Assembly (NCBI GenBank): GCA_020152595.1 | Contig: JAIGNY010001510.1 | Span: forward strand, 2,290,001 to 2,354,000 | Source of the DNA: Chiridota heheva | Lineage: Eukaryota > Echinodermata > Holothuroidea > Apodida > Chiridotidae | Direction of reading: 5' to 3' | Length of the DNA stretch: 64,000 nt | Shown here: piece after piece, positions 10,150 to 19,659 of the stretch | Layout of the letters: each line of letters opens with the position of its first letter | Numbering within the stretch: the first letter of the stretch is position 1 | The notes under the pieces: model-generated | Database searches by the model: none | Told to the model about the DNA's origin: nothing | Seen by the model: only the letters and a program-made list of their open reading frames with translations | Position numbers and translations under genes: made by a program

Positions 10150-12232
10150 AAACTCAAATTGCTCCATAAGGGCCAAGATAACATCCCCTACCAGTTCCTG
10201 AAACACCTCTCCAACAAGGCCACCGCTACCCTACTTACCATCCTCAACCACATTTGGTCCTCACACTCCTTTCCCCCTATCTGGAGGATAGCTATCATCA
10301 CACTCGTCCCCAAACTGGGGAATGACATTACCGACCCCTCCAGCTACCGCCCCATCGCCCTCACCTGCTGTCTCTGTAAAATTATGGAAAGGATCATCAA
10401 CCATGCTTTTACAAAAAAACCTGTGTCAGTTGTTCCAATTTCATGCATGAACACACATGCAAACCCAGGGTAATCCGTGGTATTTGACACTCTTTCTCAC
10501 TCATTCCACAAAAAACTGTGTCTGCCACTCTTTTACACATAAAACATGGAAACTACACTTCACCGGTTTTCATGTGTCCAACAGGACAATGCGTGTCATA
10601 CAGGAAACAAGAGAAAACCTGTGTCATAAGTACCAGACAAAGCGTTTACACCTTAAAATATTTCTTCATGCAACAGCCCATTCAGCTGGTCCAAAATTAC
10701 TTAAAAGTTTGCCACGTTTTGCCACATTTCTTGACACAGGTTGGAACTCGCTTTACCACACTTTTTCCTGTCTTCTTAAAACACTTATTTTCACACATTT
10801 TCATGCATGTCAGCTACACATGAACACATGTGGGATTACCTGTTAGACACGCAGGGGATTAGTTCCAATTTCATGCATTGTCATGTGTGTCACTTTTGTT
10901 TGCCACACGTGAAGTCTTTTGTCTGCCACATGTCTTCATACAGGAACACAGACAAGGTTTGACACACTTTTTTTTTGTAAGGGCAGAGACTAAACTGGTT
11001 CCTTGATACCAACAGAATCTTCTCCTCTCAACAAAGCGGCCTCCGGAAATGTCGCAATACCCTGGACCAGTTAATCATGCTCAACACCGCTATCCGGGAA
11101 TCCTTTGCCAAAAAGGAATGCCTCATTGCTATCATTTTCGACCTCGAGAAAGCTTCCGACACTAACTGGAAATACGGCATTACCTGTAAACTTCACACCT
11201 TTGGTCTCAGAGGCCACCTCCCATCTTTATTAAAAGCTTTCTCTCATTCAGGCAATTCCAAGTTTGTATTGGCCACACCCTCTCCTACCCCTACGTCCAA
11301 GAAGAGGGCGTCCTCCAAGGCAGCATCCTCTCCCCTACTCTCTTCAACCTGAGCATTAACAACATTGTGGACAACCTTGGCCCCAACATCAAACATGCCC
11401 TCTACATGGACGACTTCAATATCTTCTACTCCTCCCGTACTAGCTTTTCTCTTGTCAAAAGTAGGCTTCAACTTAGTCTTAACTGACTGCAAGATTGGTA
11501 CATCAATAGTGGTTTTAAATTCTTCAAAGACAAGACAGTCTGACAGTCTCCGTAAACTCCTTTGCCCCACCCCTTGCAGGAAAAGTATTCTTTTTCCTTT
11601 AGATACCCATCCATGTTGGCATCCCTGGCAATGACAGAGCTGATTCAGTCACTTAGCTTGCTCTCAACCTCCCCCTTTCCCAAAACCTTTTCTGACATCA
11701 AACCGCTTATCGCTTCCCTTGTTTGTGACCACTGGCAAACCTCATGGACTCTCAAATTGACAACAAACTCTGTGACATCCAGCCCACCATTCTGACCAAA
11801 CCCACCATCCATATTCTCTCCCGTATTGACAACGTCCACATTACTCGCCTTAGAATAGGTCACACCCACCTTACTCACTCCCACCACCTTACTGGCTACC
11901 ACCACCCCTCTGCAACAATTGCCTTTGCCCCCTCACAGTCCACCACATCCTTCTTGCGTGCCCCCTGTATAACCTTCCCAGAGCTTCCCTCATAACTCCA
12001 TAACCAAGCTCTTCCCGAAAAACCCTCCGAATGAAATTATCTCCTTCCTTCATCGAGCCTCCATCTACAACCATATTTATTCCTCCTCTCCCACCCACTC
12101 TACCTACTTTTGCATTTTTAGCACCCCTGCACTTTTGTTCTTTTCTTCCTACCTCTGAAATGATCTAACCTCTCAGGCACAATTTGACCCTCCCTGTTGT
12201 GGTGACGTTAAGCCTTTATCAAACAAACCATG
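10150..12232 (+). mobile_element. LINE with RNase H (copy 1), rearranged
   Basis: The element is in the sense orientation and broken. Pieces in order are: the start of the RT domain ([29 protein letters not shown]), the inserted MITE M1 (10409-10980), SSQQSGLRKCRNTLDQL-type thumb-proximal sequence, FDLEKASDTNWKYGI (motif A), VLQGSILSPTLF (motif B), YMDD at 11403-11414 (motif C), then after an internal deletion at about 11541 the end of RNase H and the C-terminal tail. The 3' end with GTTAAGCC and ATCAAACAAACC matches copy 2. Frameshifts and deletions rule out activity. RNase H plus this layout fits the I or Jockey groups. Endonuclease and ORF1 are missing. Confidence 0.8.
10409..10980. mobile_element. 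MITE M1, full-length copy (572 bp)
   Basis: The element splits the LINE between IINHA and the continuation NWFLDTNRIF. Its ends are perfect 11-bp inverted repeats, TTACAAAAAAA and TTTTTTTGTAA, followed by ACCTGTGTCA on the left and TGACACAC on the right. It is rich in GTGTCA/TGACAC and CATGTGT motifs. The left half recurs at 37162-37415 and the right half at 56866-57150. It has no transposase; the superfamily is not clear to me because the target duplication cannot be read. Confidence 0.75.
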
Positions 12233-12235
12233 ATG

Positions 12236-12859
12236 ATCTAACCTTCTTTGCTTTTGATGACAGTAATTTTGGAGAGTTAAATCACCACCTATGAAGATAT
12301 TCTTGTGTTCAAATACTTTTTGGGGTTTATTGGGAGAATCTCTGCTTTTAATAGATAGAAGTGCTTCAGAACTTCCATTGGAACTTATTTTAATAAAATG
12401 GTGTATATTATATTGTGGTTATACAGTATATTCATGATACTATTTGTAACATACTTTTTATTAGTCTTTATAATGTTATGCATGCTGTATATTGTATAAT
12501 AGTTAAGTTCCAAAGTTTCATTTCTCAATCCAATTTTGTTAGGAAATTGGATTGACGGATGTATCAATTTCAGGCAACATCTTTTTATTCCTCTCTCCCC
12601 CTTCTCCCCCCCTCCCCCCCAACTTCCTGTTTTTCAGAAGAAAAATGTTTACTTCTATAGTCTGTGGTCTTTCTGAAAAGTTTGAATTTACTTTTTGAGC
12701 TGACCAATTATTCCATTCATCCCCAACCCTCATTACCCCTCAAAAATTGTGGTTATACCCCTCATGCCCCCCTCAACATTTACTGCAAGGCCAGGCTCCT
12801 CTAATATCTATATATCCATTTTAAGATAAACTATTTTTTCCTTTTTTTTTTGGTGTCAG
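12236..12859 (+). other. Intronic spacer before exon d
   Basis: AT-rich sequence with a C-rich tract near 12590-12630 and CCCCTC-type motifs near 12740-12770. No gene is recognised. It ends in a T-run and acceptor GTGTCAG. Confidence 0.4.
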
Positions 12860-12953
12860 TATTTAAACAGGACGGCATGGGCTGGGCTTGAGGATGTGAA
12901 GAAACTTTTACCAAATGTACTCTTTGATGAGCACAGAGGATTGTCAGTAAAAG
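12860..12953 (+). CDS. VPS33B: VPS33B, internal exon (d)
   Basis: A 94-base exon between acceptor GGTGTCAG and donor AAAAG|GTAAGA. It reads YLNRTAWAGLEDVKKLLPNV and LFDEHRGLSVKG with one base carried over. It continues directly from exon c, where family members have a Q-(V/Y)-L-x-R-x-x-W-x-G-L-(D/E)-(D/E)-V block. The protein should then run about 50 more residues, through a VVFLGGCT-type strand and a final RF(I/V)-ATT segment. I did not find that end in the window, so either it lies further right or it is lost. Confidence 0.85.
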
Positions 12954-13324
12954 GTAAGATATACAGGTACAGATCTAGGAAGGGTCCATTCTGTTTCTGG
13001 GCACCCCTCCCTAAAATTTGGCAAAAAAAAGAAAATACTTGACTGACAATTTATAATGTTTAGGAGGAAAAGTAAAAATATTGTTTGCAATCAAGAGGTG
13101 GCTTCTATTTTGAAATTAATAAAAGAATATTGGTCCATAAATAAAAGCCAGACCAGACCTACAATCATTGCCAAAAGTCTTAAGACAAAATCACTGAATA
13201 AGTTCAGTGGGATTTCTACTTCCTACTCGTTTTCAAAGTTGTAAGCTTGGCAAAAAAGTAGTGAAATTTCAACTTACAACAACCCAACCAAACATTTTAC
13301 CACTGAGCGGAAAGTTAATTAATT
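12954..13324 (+). other. Spacer after exon d
   Basis: The donor is followed by AT-rich sequence with no recognisable repeat. The small frame at 13056-13244 shows no family signature. Confidence 0.4.
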
Positions 13325-13475
13325 TTACGTACATTCACTGGATTCATGTCATATATGGTACACGGATAGCCCACGGTCTGTAGATGTGCCCTATTGTTTT
13401 TGGTGCTGATGTCATGCACATTAATGAGCAGGCGGGGCTTAATGTAAAAATCTTGACATGATCATATTTTACCAA
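13325..13475. repeat. Dispersed repeat D (copy 1)
   Basis: The block TATGGTACACGGATAGCCCA ... GATGTGCCCTATTGTTTTTG ... GATGTCATGCACATTAATGA recurs at about 15215-15330 and 32095-32440, all in the same orientation. It abuts the minisatellite at 13474. No coding capacity is apparent. Confidence 0.65.
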
Positions 13476-14635
13476 CAGGTATACCTACTGGGGTAGGCCA
13501 GCAGGCACACCTACTGGGGTAGGCCAGCAGGTACACCTACTGACTGCCTGGGATAACACTTTATCAATGTCCTTTATCAAATCCTGCTTTAGCTAAGGCG
13601 GATGGCCAGCAGGCTACTTTGACCCAGTAGATCCCAATGGTAGGCATACTAATCACAGTACAGAAAAGCTATTACCCAGCTCTCTATACATGGACAAGTC
13701 GACAACCTTAGGGGGATAAGACTGTGTCAGGCCATGTCCAGGTGACTTTGATACAAACAGTTATCACCTGCAATATTTGAAACCTCAATTCATAGTTTAC
13801 ATAATTTGGGGCTAAGGATGTATGATGGGGGCCAGCAGATACACCTGCTAGCACTATGTATGATGGGGTGTAGGCCAGCAGGTACACCCACTGAGGGTGA
13901 GGCCAGCAGGTACACCTACTGATGTACAACACTATGTATGATGGGGCATGTATAATAGCACTATTGGATGGGGCTAGCACTATGTATGGGCCAGCAGGTA
14001 CACCTGGGGTAGGCCAGCAGGTACACCTGTACTGGGGTAGGCCAGCAGGTACACCTACTGGGGTAGGCCAGCAGGTGGGCCACTATGTATACACCTAGCA
14101 CTATGTACTGGGGTAGGCCAGCAGGTACACTATGTATGATGGGGCAGGCCAGCAGGTACACCTACTGGGGCAGGCCAGCAGGTACACCTACTGGGGTGCA
14201 CTTCAACTTTGGCCAGCAGGTACACCTACTGGGGCCAGCAGGCCAGCAGGTACACCTACTGGGGTAGGCCAGCAGGTACACCTAGGCCAGCAGGGTTAGG
14301 CCAGCAGTTACACCTACTGGGGTAGGCCAGCAGGTATAGGCCTACTGGGGTAGGCCAGCAGGTACACCTACTGGGGCAGGCCAGCAGGTACACCTACTGG
14401 GGCAGGCCAGCAGGTACACCTACTGGGGTAGGCCAGCAGGTACACCTACTGGTGTAGGCCAGCAGGTACACTGGTGTAGGCCAGCAGGTACACCTACTTT
14501 AGTGTAGGCCAGCAGGTACACCCACTGGGGTAGGCCAGCAGGTACACCTACTGAGGTAGGCCAGCAGGGGGTAAGCCAGCAGGTACACCAGAATACTGGG
14601 GTAAAGCTGCCAGCAGGTACACCTACTGAGATCTC
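13474..14635. repeat. 26-bp minisatellite, about 30 units
   Basis: The unit is close to GGCCAGCAGGTACACCTACT followed by GGGGTA. From 14000 to 14630 units are nearly back to back; before that they are spaced by unrelated sequence and by a secondary motif ACTATGTATGATGGGG. Open frames through it on both strands are products of the repeat. Variation is mainly in unit length and in GGGGTA versus GGGGCA. Confidence 0.9.
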
Positions 14636-14639
14636 CTCA

Positions 14640-15214
14640 ACTATATCACGTTTCTTTTTCTCCATTATTTCTTCCTTTTAGCAGTGTATAATCGTATCGT
14701 TCAAGTTGCCCAAATACTTTCAATTTTAAACGATGGATAAAGTCTGCTGTACACAAAAAAGCACACCTGACAATGTTACAATTTTCTCTCAAAAATCTAT
14801 TTCAAGTTATCTCACAACACTTATGCCTCTCTCTTACAATCTTCTCTCTCCAGTTCCTTCTTACTCACTTACTCACTGCCCGAGTTTTTAAAATCTCCAC
14901 AACCTACCATCTAATCAATAATACTTTATAAAAGTCCTTTATCAAATTCTGCTTTCATGCATTATTTAAGGATGTTTGTGGATGGAAATGTTTTATGCTG
15001 TCACCAAGCAGTAAAGAAGAAATTGATCATGAGAAATGAAAAATCTAGATTCACTATATATAGTGCTATCTCCTCTAGACATGTGAGGAAGAAACCCCAC
15101 TTTCAGGAGATTTTACTAAGGTGGTTTTAATTTGATATTTAGAGTTAACATTATCACCTGAAGAAATTGCTTTAATGCTGTAGTTCCATGAGGTTTTAGT
15201 TCCAATTAGCATCA
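14640..15214. other. Unassigned spacer
   Basis: AT-rich sequence with a CTCTCT-rich section near 14830. No gene or repeat copy is recognised. Confidence 0.4.
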
Positions 15215-15330
15215 GGAACCATACACTGAATTCATATCATATGTGGTACACAGGTAGCACATGGTCCGAAGATGTGCCCTATTGTTTTTGGTGTTGATGT
15301 CATGCATATCAATGCATAGTGTAATCTTTC
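15215..15330. repeat. Dispersed repeat D (copy 2)
   Basis: Shares TATGTGGTACACAGGTAGCA, GATGTGCCCTATTGTTTTTG and GATGTCATGCATATCAATG with the copies at 13.3 and 32.1 kb. It is shorter than both on the right. Confidence 0.65.
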
Positions 15331-15397
15331 TGGTTCTTACTTGTATAAATTTCAGTCAGGGAGAAACTCCACTTTTAGGAGATTTTAATTTAACTTT

Positions 15398-15955
15398 AAG
15401 GATTAGTTCAGTGGTCAAGCATGTTAATCTTATATGAAAGAGGACTTCAAAAGAAACAAAATGGTGAAGAAAGCATTCAAATATCTTATTTGGTTAGGGA
15501 GATAATTTAGGTTTAAAGCTCTTTATAATTTGATTAGAAATGACTGAAATCAGACTAGTTGTGATGTCACATACTCAGATTCTTCAAATTCTAGATATAT
15601 TCTATTATATTTTCCTGTGATTTTATGGCTAAAAACCATTGGATATGTCAGGAAAGTAGTAAAATAGAATCTAGTGAAGCTTATTATAATTTTCCATCTG
15701 AAGAAAGTTTGAGGAAAAAATGATTTAATAGTAAAAATGATGGATCAATTTTCTTTTAATATACATTAAGAATTGTTAAGAACCTTCCATAGTAGACTTA
15801 ATACACCAGTCATTTCTACACAGATAAGAAGAGCTTTAAACTTGAATATCTCCTTAACGGAATAAGATATTGAAGTAGTTTTTTCGCCATTTTGTTTTTC
15901 TTTTTTGTGTAAGATAAACTTTCTTGATCACTGAACTAATCCTTTAAAATGTAGC
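15398..15955. mobile_element. Fold-back element with ~150-bp inverted arms
   Basis: The left arm (about 15398-15550) starts TTAAGGATTAGTTCAGTG and the right arm (about 15795-15955) ends CACTGAACTAATCCTTTAA. Between these ends the arms share AAACAAAATGG, AATATCTTATT, AGGTTTAAAGCTCTT-like and AGAAATGACTG blocks as reverse complements. The core of about 250 bp is unique. Some arm motifs (GGAATAAGAT, CTCCTTAA) resemble the fold-back elements at 0.3 and 17.7 kb. No protein is encoded. Confidence 0.7.
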
Positions 15956-16299
15956 TTATTTTATTATTCATGTGCTTTATAAAAGCTTCTATTTTGTACA
16001 CCACCACAAGATTAAGTCAATGTTAATGTTAGTTAGACAATGGAGCAATCCCTAAACAGATTAGAATGCATATTTATGAAACATTTATAGCTTTGACTGT
16101 GTTTTTGAAATTCATTGTGGATTTTGAATGATATACACAATTAATCATCACCAGCAACTTTATTTATTTCTCTTAAAGAATAAATATGTAGTTATCCCAA
16201 GTGAGTAACTTGTTGCTTTACTGTCATGTGTAGGTAAGACTGCAATATAAAAGCAGGTGATTTTCATTGAGAGGACTAACTTGTACTATCATGGTAGCC
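15956..16299. other. Unassigned spacer
   Basis: AT-rich, no recognisable feature. Confidence 0.4.
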
Positions 16300-16645
16300 C
16301 CTTCAAAAAGATGACATCATTGTGCATGCATGAGTAATAAATAAATAATCCCCAAACATAACATAACCTAACAAGATGACGGGCTAAGAAGGGTGAATCA
16401 CCACACAAAAAGTCCAAACTAACACCACCACCACCACAAAAAAAAAAAAAGCAAAGATGCCCAGAGTTAGTAAAGAACTCATCAATGCTGACTTTGAAAT
16501 TGTGAACAGAATTGGAGCTAACTACCCACTCAGGAAAACCATTCCACTCAGTAACTACTCTTTGCGAAAAACTAAAACTCAGAATATCTATCCGTGAGAA
16601 CTCTTGGTCAACTTCAAACTGTTACTGTGTCACATGAGCATTAGC
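16300..16645 (-). pseudogene. CR1/L2-type LINE 3' end fragment
   Basis: On the minus strand 16640-16455 reads FSQRVVTEWNGFPEWVVSS and FKVSIDEFF, the terminal block of CR1/L2-like reverse transcriptases (R-x-x-F-F-S-x-R-V-V-x-x-W-N-x-L-P). A stop lies upstream. A 3' untranslated part with a GGTGGTGGTGG run and T-rich stretch follows to about 16300. The rest of the element is missing, the usual outcome of 5' truncation. Confidence 0.65.
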
Positions 16646-16893
16646 TTAAAATTGGGTATTTCAAGAATATATTGTGTATGTGGTCCTTTATGACCCAACG
16701 GCAGATTTTGCATGTTTTTAGCAGTTCACACAAAATTTGCCGGATCTTATTTTGCCTAAGGTCATGTTAGGCTGACTGCCAGAAAAACAAAGACATCCTT
16801 GGTATCATATGTCATCTACTGAAGTGTGTGTGGTGGAACACTTTACCTGGAACTCATTCCAGTGAAAAGGATTAGAGTGGAGTTGTTTCAGAG

Positions 16894-17044
16894 CAGTGGT
16901 GCAACAATAGGTTGGAAAGGGTGGGTCCCACGTGTCCCGAGAAAATTGATATTTGGGGGCCAGAGCAATAACACTGCGATATGTTTGTTATGAGGCCTGA
17001 GTGCCAAATTCCCCACGGGTTCCCACCACTTCAGTGCGCCACTG
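16894..17044. mobile_element. hAT-like MITE, 151 bp
   Basis: Ends are CAGTGGTGCA and TGCGCCACTG. Flanking octamers TTTCAGAG (16886-16893) and TTTCAAAG (17045-17052) match at 7 of 8 positions, as expected for an aged hAT insertion. No coding sequence. Confidence 0.7.
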
Positions 17045-17175
17045 TTTCAAAGATTTATAAAAGGTTATCAAGGCCATGTACACGATATGAAATTGGATAG
17101 CTCCTGGAAGGAATTAGCTTTTGATCTGTGTTTTTTATTGATATGTGTAAAATGGATAGAAATGTTTCACATAAG

Positions 17176-17548
17176 TATATAGACCTTTTCAAATCTGAAT
17201 CAACAATTTCCAGATAACTAATTTAAATAATGTCACATTGGCCGAGATTCACGTGTCCATAATGGACCAATCGTATACTGGAGGAATCTTATTGACCAAT
17301 AAAATACTGGAGGAATCTTGGCTGTCTGCACTTGTATTGACCAAGCGTATAAAAAAATGTTTTCAAGCGCATGTATCATACGTGCGTTATATATGAAGAA
17401 AATGCGCGCGCATATTGCTGCTTACATTTTTTCCTCAAACCTGCACCTGATTGGTTGGGAAACAAAGGAAAAGTTTCACCAGCATTTGATTGGTCGAAGT
17501 ACTGAAGAAATCATGTTCGGCTAAACTGGGTTTTAAAAGGTCTATACT
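17176..17548. mobile_element. MITE with TATAGACCTTTT inverted ends
   Basis: The left end reads TATAGACCTTTTCAAA and the right end TTTAAAAGGTCTATA, a nearly perfect inverted pair. The interior has a short tandem duplication around ATACTGGAGGAATCTT and a CG-rich ATGCGCGCGCAT patch. The 68-codon frame inside (17318-17524) has no recognisable domain. Superfamily unresolved; TA is the likely target duplication. Confidence 0.65.
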
Positions 17549-17689
17549 TTATAAATTGATATTGTTATCATAATGAGATGACCAGAAGAGCTTATATTCA
17601 AGTTGCTGTGCTGCTCTGAGCCTTTGCATTATCTGGCACATTATCTGATAACTCATTATTCAATGCCTTGGCATTTGATGAAAAGCAGT

Positions 17690-18195
17690 ACCTTGAAATT
17701 GTTTACATCTGATCTTGAATTCACAGGAATTTTAATTTTGATTTATATGATAAAGGACACACAGAAACAAATTGATGTAAAAACCATGTTAATATCTTAT
17801 TATGCTTAGCAGTTATTGCATTTTAAAGATTTCATTAGTGTGAAATATAATGTCACAAAGGCAAATCCAAGACATTTCTTTTGTATTTCTATCAAACAAA
17901 CAAAATTGTGCTTAAGATATACATGCTATACCCATTCTCAATAATTACACCAAAAATGTTTCCAGTCATTTGGGAAGCAATTAATTGTGAAAGAAATGCA
18001 CAAAACTTGTCTTGGATTTGCCTTTATGACATCACATTGTACTCTGTGAGGTCACTTTTCAACACACTCACACAGGTTCTTTGAATGCAGTATTAACTCC
18101 TAAGCGGAATAAGATTTTTACACCAACTTGTTTCTTTAAGAGTCCTCTATCTTCTACATGAAAATGAAAATTCACTGGAATATTCCTTCCATATA
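17690..18195. mobile_element. Fold-back element (copy 2)
   Basis: The left arm (17690-17880) and right arm (17990-18195) are reverse complements, sharing CACAGGAATTTT-like ends, GGCAAATCCAAGACA and AAAGAAACA-type blocks. It corresponds to the element at 340-1297. The site where that copy carries a Harbinger-like MITE is empty here (GCAGTTATTGCATTTTAAAG near 17808). The small frames inside are fortuitous. Confidence 0.65.
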
Positions 18196-19302
18196 AGTTA
18201 AAAGTGCAAATTAATAATGAACATCTGAAAAAGGTACATACTTACAAGTACCTTGGAGCAACTGTAAACATACAAGGTTGTGGTGGAAAAGATATTGTTA
18301 ACAGAAATTTTAAAGCAAGAACATCTTTCATGAAATTAAAGATGATATGGAGCTCCAATATATATTTAGTCAAAACAAAGATTAGATTATTTAACTCTAT
18401 TGTTAAGTCAGTTATACAATTGTGGAACGTGGAAGACCAATGAGACTGACAATAAGAAATTGGATTCCTTCATGTTCAAATGCATGAGAAGAATTTTGAA
18501 GATCAGATGGCCATAAGTTGTTTCAAATGATGAATTATTGAGATTTACTAAGCAAAGGAGAATTAGCAACGAAGTCAAAATGAGAAAATGGAGGTGGATT
18601 TGGCATGTATTAAGAATGAAAGAGGACAGCCACTGCATGACAGCATTGGCATGGAAGCCAGAAGGGAGAAGGAAAGTAGGATGCCCAAGGATGACATGGA
18701 GAAGAACGGTAGTGAAGGAAAGAGAGGAGTTATGGTGGAATTCTTGGAATGAAGCCAGACACGTTGCTAGAGACAGGATACATTGGAGACAGGGTTTGAA
18801 ATTAGCACACTTCAACCACTAGCCCGTCGGGCTAGCTTGACTCCTTTTCTACCAAGCCCGAATGGACTGCTGACTTGCCCGAGAAAGCATACGTCCAAAA
18901 GCTTAAAAACCTTGGTCCCTACAGAGAAAAGATAGAAGTAAACATTGCTTTTCTTTCAACTTAAATATATTTTCACATACCCCAGTCGTAAAACTAACGT
19001 TATGTATAGCAAAATCTGTTTTGAGTACGAAAAACCACACTTAAAACAATGTCGAAGTGGACAATTATGCATTTTGGCTTGTGTAAGTGATGTGTAATAA
19101 TGTATTTTTGAAAAGTCTAAGGTATATATTTTTTTCTGGTTACTTGCCCGGCGGGCTCGGAAAGCTCAGTTTCAGCTAGCCCGGACATAAGTTCTACTTG
19201 CCCCGGGCTAGCGCGCCTACGTTAATTTCGAGCGCTGATTGGAGAGAGCACACTGCAGCATTATGGGACACATGGCCCGAAGAGGACAGTGATGTTGAGT
19301 GA
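18196..19302 (+). pseudogene. LINE 3' fragment (RT C-terminal region), split by hAT MITE
   Basis: The + strand encodes YKYLGATVNIQG, KTKIRLFNSIVKSVI, then after a frame change SFMFKCMRRILKIRW, RWRWIWHVLRMKED-like RKWRWIWHVLRM, and RRKVGCPRMTWRR up to RDRIHWR. The remaining tail, EHTAALWDTWPEED, resumes at 19246 behind the inserted hAT element and ends at TGA 19300-19302. The catalytic RT motifs are absent. This is the same kind of domain as at 4.0-4.9 kb on the other strand. It is a 5'-truncated dead copy with at least one frameshift. Confidence 0.75.
18790..19237. mobile_element. hAT-like MITE, 448 bp, perfect 8-bp duplication
   Basis: Ends are CAGGGTTTGAAATTAGC on the left and, inward from the right, CAGCGCTCGAAATTAAC. 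The octamer ATTGGAGA flanks both sides (18782-18789, 19238-19245). Next to each end is a CTAGCCCG-type GC-rich motif. Removing the element and one octamer joins the LINE frame from RDRIHWR to EHTAALW, which confirms the borders. No transposase is present. Confidence 0.85.
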
Positions 19303-19639
19303 GTAATAACTCTCAAGTGTTCACACAGTATGATCTGTCTGATATTAATCAGAGTTGCAGAGACACATAACATTTCAAACACAGTAAGAGCTGAGTGAAG
19401 ACTATCTGAAAATCTTTGTTAAGCTATGATCTTGATTGCCATAATCATTGATGCGATAATTGAAACAAAAGTTGCTATTATTTTTACCAAATAAAACTTT
19501 GTTTTGAAATTTGACATACTTGTATTTCATCAATTTGTATTCCTTGATTGGTGCTCTCTGCAACCATATCAAAGCTATCATTAATCAAAGTACTGAAAGC
19601 ACTGGTGATGGGTTTGATTCATAGTTGTCATTTTTGTAA
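19303..19639. other. Unassigned spacer
   Basis: AT-rich sequence between two LINE fragments; nothing recognisable. Confidence 0.4.
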
Positions 19640-19659
19640 TTGGCATCATTTGATTTTAT

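Noticed and set aside
13708-14665. Minus-strand frames with CTCWP/LLAY repeats, and the idea of a CRISPR-like array
   Set aside because: The units are a 26-bp minisatellite without unique spacers; the genome is eukaryotic.
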